A DNA stretch of 7,540 nucleotides, taken from NCBI GenBank assembly GCA_019242435.1, contig JAFAVN010000110.1, positions 1 to 7,540 of the forward strand. The letters are read 5' to 3'. Shown piece by piece: positions 1 to 5,582 of this stretch; the first letter of the stretch is position 1; each line of letters opens with the position of its first letter. Source of the stretch: Verrucomicrobiota bacterium. GTDB taxonomy: Bacteria > Verrucomicrobiota > Verrucomicrobiia > Chthoniobacterales > JAFAMB01. The notes beneath the pieces are model-generated. The model made no database searches. It saw only the letters and a program-made list of their open reading frames with translations, and was not told where the DNA came from. Made by a program: the position numbers and the translations under genes.

Positions 1-66
1 GTGGCCCAATCGGATTCGAATGCTCGTCCCGCTCGGTGCTTCCTTGGATTAACAGGGGCAGACTAG

Positions 67-80
67 CTAAATTCTAAATG
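67..80 (+). repeat. two-copy heptamer CTAAATT / CTAAATG
   Basis: Two adjacent 7-nt units, CTAAATT and CTAAATG, lie directly after a possible stop codon (TAG 64-66). The unit resembles the AAATTCT-type heptamers at 6535-6576. Two copies alone would be weak evidence; the similarity to the longer array gives it some weight. Confidence 0.35.
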
Positions 81-119
81 GGAACTGCTCAGCGGGTTAG
101 CTACCGGTGGGCTATTCCC

Positions 120-171
120 GGGAGCCGCCTGTTATCTACTCTTTTAACTAGAGACCGACCAAGCGGCTCCC
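120..171. terminator. 9-bp inverted repeat, possible hairpin between convergent genes
   Basis: GGGAGCCGC at 120-128 is perfectly complementary to GCGGCTCCC at 163-171, with a loop of about 34 nt. On the plus strand a short TTTT follows at 177-180; on the minus strand no T-run follows. The GC-rich stem lies where convergent transcription units would end, but the long loop and poor T-tract make it a weak intrinsic terminator candidate. Confidence 0.25.
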
Positions 172-232
172 CTTCAGTTTTGGCGGGCGACGCCGCTGGA
201 GAACCAATGCGACCGCCGGTGGGCGCGGCCAA

Positions 233-264
233 ACGCCCATACGCCTATACGCTGACACGCCCAT
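233..264. repeat. array of four 8-nt direct repeats at the GT2 stop
   Basis: Four consecutive 8-nt units read ACGCCCAT, ACGCCTAT, ACGCTGAC and ACGCCCAT on the plus strand. The first and last are identical; the second has one change and the third is more diverged. The array ends on the last base of the minus-strand glycosyltransferase stop codon (264-266), so it sits immediately downstream of that gene. Its period is 8 nt, unlike the 7-nt arrays elsewhere in the window. Confidence 0.6.
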
Positions 265-989
265 CACGGCCAAGTCTTCTGTTCTTCGGAGAAATCTTTT
301 AGCCGGATTTTCATCTGCCGGGACAGCAACCAGCGCACGCCTAACATATCGATAGTCGCGCGCAGCGCTCGATTACCGAAAGTGTATTTGCTGGTGCCGT
401 GGAGCCGGGGACGATGGTTTACCGGTACCTCGACCAGGTGATAACCCATTCCTTTGATAAGGGCCGGGAGGAACCGATGCATACCGTAAAACGGGATCAA
501 CGCTTCCCGGCATTCGCGACGCATTGCCTTCAGGGTGCATCCGGTGTCTCGTACACCGTCTTTGGTGAAACGGCTGCGGATGGCGTTAGCAATGAAACTT
601 TGCCCCCTTTTGAACCAGTCATCTCGGCGCTTTATCCGATAGCCGCAGACCAGGTCTGCTCCCTTTTCGATCTCCTCCAACAGGCGCGGAATATCGTTAG
701 GATCATTCTGGAGGTCACCATCCAAAAGAACCAGAATTCGTCCACGCGCCATTACCAAACCGGCATAGATAGCGGCGCTCTGGCCGCTGTTCTTTACAAA
801 CTGAAGCAGTCGAACCGTCGATACTCGCTGGATTTCAGCGACGGAGTTGTCTGTTGAACCGTCGTCCACGAACACAATTTCGTGATCATAATCGTGCAAG
901 ACAGAAAAGAGCTCCTTTTGAAGCTGAGGCAGGCTCTCCGCTTCATTGTAGATTGGAACAACGATCGATATCTCCGGACTATGATTCAC
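264..989 (-). CDS. family 2 glycosyltransferase, polyprenyl-phosphate sugar transferase type
   Basis: This is a GT-A fold family 2 glycosyltransferase of the DPM1/ArnC/GtrB type. These use a nucleotide sugar to load a sugar onto undecaprenyl phosphate at the cytoplasmic face of the inner membrane. Visible motifs are VVPIYNE (10-16), VDDGSTD (41-47, nucleotide binding), the metal-binding DGDLQNDP (90-97), DTGC (148-151) and HRFLPAL (171-177). No C-terminal transmembrane pair is seen, so it resembles the short soluble or peripheral forms. I chose the GTG at 989-987 because it overlaps the upstream stop as GTGA and begins just before the conserved first strand, giving 241 residues. A TTG at 1016 would add 9 residues; neither start has a clear Shine-Dalgarno sequence, which fits translational coupling. 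It is the last gene of a PAP2-GT39-GT2 cassette. The family is certain; the sugar and acceptor cannot be read from sequence. Confidence 0.93.
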   Translation of the reverse strand: MNHSPEISIVVPIYNEAESLPQLQKELFSVLHDYDHEIVFVDDGSTDNSVAEIQRVSTVRLLQFVKNSGQSAAIYAGLVMARGRILVLLDGDLQNDPNDIPRLLEEIEKGADLVCGYRIKRRDDWFKRGQSFIANAIRSRFTKDGVRDTGCTLKAMRRECREALIPFYGMHRFLPALIKGMGYHLVEVPVNHRPRLHGTSKYTFGNRALRATIDMLGVRWLLSRQMKIRLKDFSEEQKTWP

Positions 990-2554
990 AAAGGAAGCGT
1001 CTGATATTGGTAACAAGCGAAAATTCGAAATTCGCGCAAAGGCTGGTGCCGCCGGCTTAGCTGGAAGTGGCGGACGAGCTCCCAGCGGGTGAAAGAATTC
1101 TGCAAGTTCTGAGGCGGAGTTTGCTCGGCGGCATCGCTAATGTAAAGGGCGGTACGATTGATAAAGTTGTTAACTCCAGCCTGTTCGGAAAACAACGAGT
1201 TAACCTCGGATTTGTCGGCTGGTTCAACAAACTCGTCGTACCTGGGCCAAAAGGAAAACTCATTCTGAATGTCCTGGGATTCCGGAATATAAATCGGCGG
1301 ATGACCCGGTTCTTCGACTCTCGGATGCGGCAAATAAAAGGAAAGGATCGCGGCGGTTCTGTAATCGTTACCGATCAGGAACACAGGCTCGCCTAATTTC
1401 TGTTCAAAATCGCTTCTAAATCGACCGATCTCTTCTGCCGCGGTCTTCCAACCGAGCCGATGCGCCGAAGGGTGGTTAGCGTAGGATATCGGCAGACCGA
1501 CTCTTTGTAGAAGATCAGGATCCAGTATGAAGAGCGTGAACATGGCGGCGACCGCCAGCCCGATAGCTGCCAGTGCCCTGGACGAGCGGCCGGACGGCAA
1601 AACGTCAAGATACCAGACACAGGCTAGCAAGCCGAGGCTGACAAATGCGGGAGCAGTCTCCCCTGGCGCAAGGCCTCGGCCAAACCCGAATAGCGCATAC
1701 GCCGCCAGAACCGGCCAACTGAAAGAAAGAAGAAAACTGATTTTGCTGCTCCGAAAAGTTTTGGGAATGAAAGCAACTAGCGTCGCGATCAGCGCGATAA
1801 AAAATAATGGAGAGTAAAGGATCAACAGTTGTGTGACGAATTCAACAAAACCGGAGAAATGTCGAACTCGGTCCTTGAGGAAGCTCTCGCTGGAGAGGCT
1901 TATCAGCCCAATCCAATCGTGTTGCTGATTCCAGATCAAGGGCGGTAATAGAGAAAGAGCAAAAACGCCAAACAACACGTAAACACCTGGTCGCCGAAAC
2001 TCGATGCGATATTTTGCCATCAGAACCAGGAAGATCAGGACTGACAATAGTTGGAGGGCGTTGTTATAGCTTGAGAGAAAACCGCATCCGATCAGTGCCC
2101 CGGAAAGTGCCCAGAGCCAGATCCCGCTTCGTTGGATGGCGAACCAAAAACAGAGCAGGGCTGCCGTCCAAAAGAAGAGGGCTAGTATTCCCGGTGTCAT
2201 CAATAAGCTATCCAGATTGAAGACCGGGGTCAGGTTCAGAGCAACGACTGACCAAAAAGCAAGCCGTTCTCGGTACAATTGCCGGGCAAAGAAGAAGAAG
2301 ATCAAGGATACGCCCAACCCAAGCAAGGGACTGAACAACCGGACCCCGAGCTCACTGGGTCCAAGCAATGCGGTGCCCGCGAGGACGGCGACAGCGACCC
2401 CTGGTCCTGCACTAAAATAACCGACTCCCGGATGCTGCGCCCACAGATAGTAATAGGCCTCGTCAGGTGTCAATTCTGTCTGGCTCGCCAGGAGAAGGCG
2501 AAGTCCGGTTAACAGAACGAGGAAGATAAGAAGAATCCGGATCCGAGGCGTCAT
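986..2554 (-). CDS. GT39 / ArnT-like integral membrane glycosyltransferase
   Basis: This is a 522-residue multi-spanning membrane protein of the PMT_2/ArnT group, which transfers a sugar from a polyprenyl-phosphate donor to lipid or protein on the periplasmic side. The N-terminal helix (5-23) leads into the family's first periplasmic loop, with the acidic pair D31-E32 in TPDEAYYYLW, followed by YFSAGPGVA (46-54). About ten further hydrophobic segments run to about residue 345, and the last 170 residues form a soluble domain ending in a basic REFRIFACY tail. The ATG at 2554 overlaps the PAP2 stop as ATGA. The frame stays open upstream to 2776, but that stretch lies inside the PAP2 gene. The second loop reads LMTPGIL (118-124), where from memory relatives often carry an aspartate after TP or TI. 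Its partner is probably the GT2 product encoded next. Substrate unknown. Confidence 0.88.
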   Translation of the reverse strand: MTPRIRILLIFLVLLTGLRLLLASQTELTPDEAYYYLWAQHPGVGYFSAGPGVAVAVLAGTALLGPSELGVRLFSPLLGLGVSLIFFFFARQLYRERLAFWSVVALNLTPVFNLDSLLMTPGILALFFWTAALLCFWFAIQRSGIWLWALSGALIGCGFLSSYNNALQLLSVLIFLVLMAKYRIEFRRPGVYVLFGVFALSLLPPLIWNQQHDWIGLISLSSESFLKDRVRHFSGFVEFVTQLLILYSPLFFIALIATLVAFIPKTFRSSKISFLLSFSWPVLAAYALFGFGRGLAPGETAPAFVSLGLLACVWYLDVLPSGRSSRALAAIGLAVAAMFTLFILDPDLLQRVGLPISYANHPSAHRLGWKTAAEEIGRFRSDFEQKLGEPVFLIGNDYRTAAILSFYLPHPRVEEPGHPPIYIPESQDIQNEFSFWPRYDEFVEPADKSEVNSLFSEQAGVNNFINRTALYISDAAEQTPPQNLQNSFTRWELVRHFQLSRRHQPLREFRIFACYQYQTLPL

Positions 2555-3207
2555 CGTGTAGCGGAAGGAACCAGCTCCGGATGAAGTAAATAAAATCGAG
2601 GAAACCAACGCGCGGTTATCTTCCGGTACAGGTAAGCCAGAAGCGTATAACAGACCAGAGCCCAACCTACGCCAAAGAAAGCCGAGACCAGGACATCGGA
2701 AGGCCAGTGTGATCCGCAGTAAATCCGGGAATAGGCAATCAAAGCAGCCGGCAGAATATACCAGGCTCCTCGCCACCCGAAGAACAGGATCGCAAGCGTG
2801 GCCAGCAAACTATTATTGAGGGCATGGCCCGACGGAAACGAGCGTCCGCCGGTCGCCCCGCTGGGTGCTGGAGAGTAGGTGATTTCGGGTGCTTGGTTGA
2901 TGGCGAGGACCTGAGGATGAGTCCTGATAAGAGCAACTTCCCTGACGTCCTCAAGTGCTTGAGCAGGCCGGGGACGGTTGACTGCGAACTTTGTAAATTG
3001 AGTGAAGATGCCGTCAGCGACCCCAAGGCTTACCAGCGTGACCACGATGAACGCCCGCCACCGAAAACCGCCCCGCCACAGAAGCAGGGGGATGAGAATG
3101 AACAACAGCGGCCGCCAGAGGTCGAAATTGGTCATAATCGCCATCAACCAATCAAGAACCGGGTTGGTCCATTGTCTGTTGATGAGGAAAAGAAGATGCC
3201 GATCCAT
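2551..3207 (-). CDS. PAP2-family membrane lipid phosphatase
   Basis: All three signature motifs of the PAP2 acid phosphatase superfamily are intact in this 218-residue membrane protein: K73-x6-R80-P81, PSGH (125-128) and SR-x5-H-x3-D (S160, R161, H167, D171). The two histidines and the aspartate form the phosphohistidine active site on the periplasmic side. About five hydrophobic helices are visible (around 31-45, 52-70, 131-146, 148-160 and 173-194). Known members dephosphorylate undecaprenyl diphosphate, phosphatidylglycerol phosphate or lipid A. As first gene of a cassette with two lipid-linked glycosyltransferases, carrier recycling or lipid A dephosphorylation is the likely job. I chose the ATG at 3207, with an AGG six bases upstream. 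An upstream GTG at 3258 would add 17 residues, but they are largely encoded by the heptamer array at 3229-3249 and look spurious. Confidence 0.92.
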   Translation of the reverse strand: MDRHLLFLINRQWTNPVLDWLMAIMTNFDLWRPLLFILIPLLLWRGGFRWRAFIVVTLVSLGVADGIFTQFTKFAVNRPRPAQALEDVREVALIRTHPQVLAINQAPEITYSPAPSGATGGRSFPSGHALNNSLLATLAILFFGWRGAWYILPAALIAYSRIYCGSHWPSDVLVSAFFGVGWALVCYTLLAYLYRKITARWFPRFYLLHPELVPSATR

Positions 3208-3228
3208 TATTCGCCTGAAGGTCGCTTG

Positions 3229-3249
3229 AATGACAAATGATAGATGACA
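3229..3249. repeat. heptamer array, left arm of inverted pair A
   Basis: Three consecutive 7-nt units read AATGACA, AATGATA and GATGACA on the plus strand. They are repeated in inverted orientation at 3339-3359 with 19 of 21 positions matching, so the region could form a long stem around an 89-bp loop. The array lies 22 bp upstream of the PAP2 start codon. Confidence 0.75.
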
Positions 3250-3331
3250 GTTTGGCACAGGGGCTTGCCATGACCGGCGACGACAGAGCGTTTTCCGGGG
3301 TAGACATCCTTTTTAAAAACGGTCTCCGATT

Positions 3332-3359
3332 TGCTATTTGTCATCCGTCATTTGTCATT
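3332..3359. repeat. heptamer array, right arm of inverted pair A
   Basis: Read on the minus strand, four consecutive 7-nt units are AATGACA, AATGACG, GATGACA and the more diverged AATAGCA. The first three pair with the left arm at 3229-3249. The array ends 26 bp before the start codon of the LolA-like gene. Confidence 0.75.
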
Positions 3360-3385
3360 CAAACGAGCTTCAAGCGAGTTTGAGC

Positions 3386-4063
3386 ATGAAACAAGTAAAG
3401 AACGCAGCCCTATTTTTCGTCGTCACTCTGGTATTTCTCCAGCGATTCGCATTCGCGGATGAATCAGCCGCGCAAATCTTAAATAGTATCCGATTGGCGG
3501 AGATTTCCCAGGAACTCGACGGGCGGTTACGGAAAGAGGACGGCACGATTATTCCTTTTCATCTGAAAGCAGGAGGGGATGAACTGGTCTTTACTTTCAG
3601 CAACCCGACGGAAGTGCTCCGGCTCAGGTTCGAAGATAACGGATCCACTCTGACGCGGCAGACCGGTGATCATGAGCGGGTAATCACTGGGGGAAAGCTG
3701 AACGATTCGGTGCGCGGCACCGATATCACTTATCTGGATCTTTCATTACGCTTCTTGCATTGGAAAGATTCTCGAATTGAGGGGGAACAGAATTTACGAA
3801 CGTTCCCCAGCTGGATGATTCTGCTGCAGCAGCCTGACCGCAACACTCCGTACGCATCGGTCCGTGTCTGGGTGGCAAAACAAAGTGGTGCGCTGCTCCG
3901 GGCGGAAGCCTTCGATGCCCAAAGCCGGTTATTAAAGAAATTCGAAGTCATTTCTGGCCAGAGAATTGAAGGGAAATGGTTCCTGAAACAGATGCGGATT
4001 GAGCGATATGACCCGGATACCGGCAAGCTGATTTCGCGAACGTATCTAGAGATCAACGCGTAG
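3386..4063 (+). CDS. LolA-like outer membrane lipoprotein-sorting protein
   Basis: The 225-residue product looks like the LolA-like family commonly annotated as outer membrane lipoprotein-sorting protein (relatives of LolA/LolB and the TP0789 domain). These are periplasmic proteins with an open beta-barrel that holds a lipid or lipoprotein acyl chain. It has a clear Sec signal peptide: basic start MKQVK, hydrophobic 7-20, likely cleavage after AFA at 24. There is no lipobox cysteine. The GTDITYLDLSLRF segment (111-123) and the VWVAKQSGALLRAEAFD stretch (161-177) are the features that recall this family, and the alternating beta pattern fits. The ATG at 3386 is chosen because it opens directly on the signal peptide. 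The frame extends upstream to 3338 only through heptamer repeats. The cargo is unknown, and nothing nearby encodes LolB or a LolCDE complex. Confidence 0.8.
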   Translation: MKQVKNAALFFVVTLVFLQRFAFADESAAQILNSIRLAEISQELDGRLRKEDGTIIPFHLKAGGDELVFTFSNPTEVLRLRFEDNGSTLTRQTGDHERVITGGKLNDSVRGTDITYLDLSLRFLHWKDSRIEGEQNLRTFPSWMILLQQPDRNTPYASVRVWVAKQSGALLRAEAFDAQSRLLKKFEVISGQRIEGKWFLKQMRIERYDPDTGKLISRTYLEINA

Positions 4064-4110
4064 TCTAGCCCTGGTGATTAAGACCTTCCCAGTTTCAGGT
4101 TCAACCGTCA

Positions 4111-4139
4111 TTGACAGCTTTGGGACCGTAACCTAATAT
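4111..4139 (+). promoter_or_regulatory. sigma70-type promoter for the secreted protein gene
   Basis: A perfect -35 box TTGACA (4111-4116) is followed by a 17-bp spacer and TAATAT (4134-4139), which matches the most conserved -10 positions (first T, second A, last T). Transcription would start near 4146, leaving a leader of roughly 9 nt before the ATG at 4155. That fits the absence of a Shine-Dalgarno sequence there. A short hairpin (CCGTA 4126-4130, TACGG 4139-4143, then T5) overlaps it and could weakly terminate transcription from upstream. Confidence 0.55.
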
Positions 4140-4154
4140 ACGGCTTTTTCGGTC

Positions 4155-4973
4155 ATGAGAACCGCTGGGTTGTACTTCCAGATTCTGCTCGCTTTAGCCG
4201 TAACCGCAAACGGCCAAGTCGTTAACCAGGACGAAAACGAATCTTCGCAAAACTTCGTGAACCACGCGATGAAGCTTAGCGACGATGCCCTTTTAACGTT
4301 AGAACCGAAAACGCTGGACCAAAGTCTGGCTGCCTTGCCTTCGCTGACCTATGTCTGGCACACCAACATTGTGACCACGATCTTCTGGGTTGGAGAAGCA
4401 CCCGCTGGCAATAACCCTATCCCAAATCAGGCAAGCGCCTGGGATTTAAATTGGTCTCGGAGTTACGGAGGCGCAGATCTACCGGACAACGGAAGTCGGC
4501 AAGGTTTTGTACCGGCCAAATTCGTGCCTCGCCAGAACCCGTTCTATTTTGCGTTACCCTATAACGATGTCTGCGGCGGTAAGACTAAACCGGAAGCGTC
4601 TCGGGTTATACCCTGGTTCAAAGAAGCGTTTGTGAAGTCCGGGCAGACGGTGCTGAAGGACCGCTGGATTGCCATGCGGAAGGATAACCGGGTCTGCTAT
4701 GCCCAATGGGAAGATGTTGGTCCGTTCCGAACTGATCATTGGGAATACGTCTTTGGGAATGACCGTCCTCGCCCCAATCTGAACCGCGGTGCTGGTCTCG
4801 ATGTCTCACCTGCAGTCAGGGATTATCTGCACATGGGGCAAGCCGATGTAATGGATTGGAAATTCGTAGAGTCGTCGGAGGTACCCCCCGGCCCCTGGGC
4901 GCTCTATGGGGAGAACAACCCATTCGTTATCAACCGCCGCAAACAGCAGCAGGAAATCGCCAAAAGGCAATAG
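4155..4973 (+). CDS. secreted protein of unknown function, possible double-psi beta-barrel
   Basis: I do not recognise a named family for this 272-residue protein. Residues 1-20 form a Sec signal peptide (hydrophobic 5-18, likely cleavage after ANG), so the mature protein is exported. After a polar linker, residues 65-250 form a compact Trp/Tyr/Pro-rich domain with two cysteines (C140, C181) that could form a disulfide. The segment CYAQWEDVGPF (181-191), then GAGLDVSPAVRDYL (212-225), recalls the GPF...LDLS..A...L pattern of RlpA-like double-psi beta-barrels, which act on or bind peptidoglycan. This is a motif-level resemblance only. The last ten or so residues are charged and Gln-rich. The ATG at 4155 has no ribosome binding site but lies just after a strong promoter. 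The gene follows the LolA-like gene by 91 bp and is probably transcribed on its own. Confidence 0.8.
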   Translation: MRTAGLYFQILLALAVTANGQVVNQDENESSQNFVNHAMKLSDDALLTLEPKTLDQSLAALPSLTYVWHTNIVTTIFWVGEAPAGNNPIPNQASAWDLNWSRSYGGADLPDNGSRQGFVPAKFVPRQNPFYFALPYNDVCGGKTKPEASRVIPWFKEAFVKSGQTVLKDRWIAMRKDNRVCYAQWEDVGPFRTDHWEYVFGNDRPRPNLNRGAGLDVSPAVRDYLHMGQADVMDWKFVESSEVPPGPWALYGENNPFVINRRKQQQEIAKRQ

Positions 4974-4975
4974 AC

Positions 4976-5010
4976 GGGGGTTCGTAGTTCGCAGTTTACG
5001 GTTCGCTGTT
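4976..5010. repeat. heptamer array, left arm of inverted pair B
   Basis: Read on the minus strand from 5010, five consecutive 7-nt units all start with AAC: AACAGCG, AACCGTA, AACTGCG, AACTACG and AACCCCC. The array begins three bases after the stop codon of the secreted protein gene (4971-4973). Confidence 0.75.
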
Positions 5011-5100
5011 GGTCAGGGCCTTTGCCGATGCTCCAAGGGTAAGGACAAGCTTTTCTCAAACCGGCCAGGCCAATAAACGCCCTTCAGCGGTGTACGTTGG

Positions 5101-5128
5101 GACTCCGAACAGTGAACAGTGAACCGCG
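5101..5128. repeat. heptamer array, right arm of inverted pair B
   Basis: On the plus strand the units are GACTCCG, AACAGTG, AACAGTG and AACCGCG, in exact 7-nt phase. Units AACAGTG and AACCGCG (5115-5128) oppose AACAGCG and AACCGTA of the left arm with 11 of 14 matches. About 90 bp without recognisable content separates the arms. Confidence 0.7.
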
Positions 5129-5239
5129 AGCGGTTACCCCGTCAACGTCCGAACCGGATGGTGTCGCCTTCGTGATCGGCAAATTAAAGCTGAACGCCGG
5201 ATTGGTGTCGAACTCCGTGAGTTGGCCGGATGATTTTTG

Positions 5240-5269
5240 CCGACAGAGGGATTTGGCGGTCCCTATACT
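5240..5269 (+). promoter_or_regulatory. candidate promoter upstream of small ORF and glt operon
   Basis: TATACT (5264-5269) matches five of six -10 consensus positions. CCGACA (5240-5245), 18 bp upstream, matches four of six -35 positions. Transcription would start near 5276, about 50 nt before the ribosome binding site and ATG codons at 5327 and 5332. No better promoter is visible between here and gltI, so this may drive the whole importer operon. Confidence 0.35.
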
Positions 5270-5331
5270 TCGCTGCGCCATGAGTTTTATCGATTTGACA
5301 ATGGTTTCGTGGAGAGGAGCGCTAAAATGCC

Positions 5332-5532
5332 ATGCCGGACAGCGCGCGCGCTCATCGCCCAAGCCGATCCGGCTCGGACTCCGGAAGATTGGACGGACGT
5401 TATGAAGAAGACAACCTCAAGAACCAGATTAAAGATGGAAAAGCGGAGAACGCTGATTTAGATCGTCTGCGTTACGACCGGTTGGCCGTCGAGATCGATT
5501 TGGATACTCTGAGGGAAAGGATTTCCAAATAA
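5332..5532 (+). CDS. small hypothetical protein with C-terminal coiled coil
   Basis: This 66-residue frame has a low-complexity Ser/Arg/Asp-rich first third. From about residue 24 it becomes highly charged and helical, with NLKNQI, LDRLRYDRLAVEI and LDTLRERIS segments and Leu/Ile at coiled-coil spacing. A strong ribosome binding site, AGGAG at 5315-5319, lies upstream. It is ideally spaced (7 nt) from an ATG at 5327 in another frame and 12 nt from this ATG. The 5327 frame would give a 44-residue peptide (MPCRTARALIAQADPARTPE...) that also looks codon-like over its first 25 codons. The real gene may therefore be frameshifted: frame of 5327 first, frame of 5332 for the coiled coil. It ends 50 bp before gltI and could share its transcript. 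No family recognised. Confidence 0.4.
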   Translation: MPDSARAHRPSRSGSDSGRLDGRYEEDNLKNQIKDGKAENADLDRLRYDRLAVEIDLDTLRERISK

Positions 5533-5582
5533 GTCGAGCTCGGGCAGCGAAATGGTCTCCACAAAACGATCCTAGGATTATC

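Larger units (their letters stand above)
1..263. other. gene-poor left edge, probable convergent intergenic region
   Basis: No gene is supported here. Two plus-strand frames are open from the left edge and could be the tail of a rightward gene: one ends at a TAA at 50-52, the other at a TAG at 64-66. Either tail is too short to identify, and codon bias does not separate them. The leftward glycosyltransferase gene ends at 264, so this would be the gap between two convergent genes. It holds two copies of a CTAAATT-type heptamer (67-80), a 9-bp inverted repeat (120-128 with 163-171), a 6-bp inverted repeat (220-225 with 234-239) and an 8-nt direct-repeat array (233-264). Confidence 0.4.
3208..3385. 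promoter_or_regulatory. divergent intergenic region, promoters not resolved
   Basis: This 178-bp gap separates the leftward PAP2 cassette from the rightward LolA-like gene, so promoters for both directions should lie here. No convincing -35/-10 pair could be placed on either strand. Its main feature is a pair of inverted heptamer arrays (3229-3249 and 3332-3359) enclosing about 85 bp, with an A/T-rich TTTTTAAAAA stretch at about 3310-3319. Confidence 0.4.
4974..5326. other. intergenic region with repeats and a candidate promoter
   Basis: No gene is supported in this stretch of about 350 bp. Open frames here overlap one another on both strands and have no recognisable product. It contains the inverted heptamer pair at 4976-5010 and 5101-5128, a candidate promoter at 5240-5269 and a strong ribosome binding site at 5315-5319 that serves the small ORF downstream. 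Confidence 0.5.

Noticed and set aside
11..30. tRNA T-arm-like TTCGAAT
   Set aside because: The flanking bases do not form a T-stem on either strand and no acceptor or anticodon arm is visible.
399..857. 152-residue plus-strand frame
   Set aside because: It is antisense to the glycosyltransferase gene, which has clear family motifs; the frame shows no recognisable product.
1021..1034. Two perfect tandem copies of AAATTCG at the GT39-GT2 junction
   Set aside because: They fall in the GT39 coding tail (REFRIF), which resembles a conserved end of this family, and there are only two copies; probably chance.
3208..3258. GTG start at 3258 giving a 235-residue PAP2 protein
   Set aside because: The extra 17 residues are mostly translated heptamer repeat, and the ATG at 3207 has a better upstream context.
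3252..3268. sigma54-like promoter, TGGCAC followed by TTGC
   Set aside because: The spacer is 6 nt instead of 5, so the GG and GC elements are 11 bases apart rather than the required 10.
3229..3359. CRISPR-like repeat-spacer structure
   Set aside because: Repeats are 7 nt, tandem without spacers and inverted between arms; no cas genes are present.
3338..3385. TTG start at 3338 for the LolA-like gene
   Set aside because: It would place repeat-encoded residues ahead of a normal signal peptide that begins at the ATG at 3386.
4126..4149. Intrinsic terminator after the LolA-like gene
   Set aside because: The stem is only 5 bp and overlaps the better-supported promoter at 4111-4139; kept only as a remark there.
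5295..5328. Consensus TTGACA with TAAAAT downstream
   Set aside because: The spacer is 22 bp, too long for sigma70, and TAAAAT overlaps the start codon at 5327.
5097..5405. 102-residue plus-strand frame and its minus-strand counterpart at 5084-5362
   Set aside because: Both run through the heptamer array, lack ribosome binding sites and have no family-like features.
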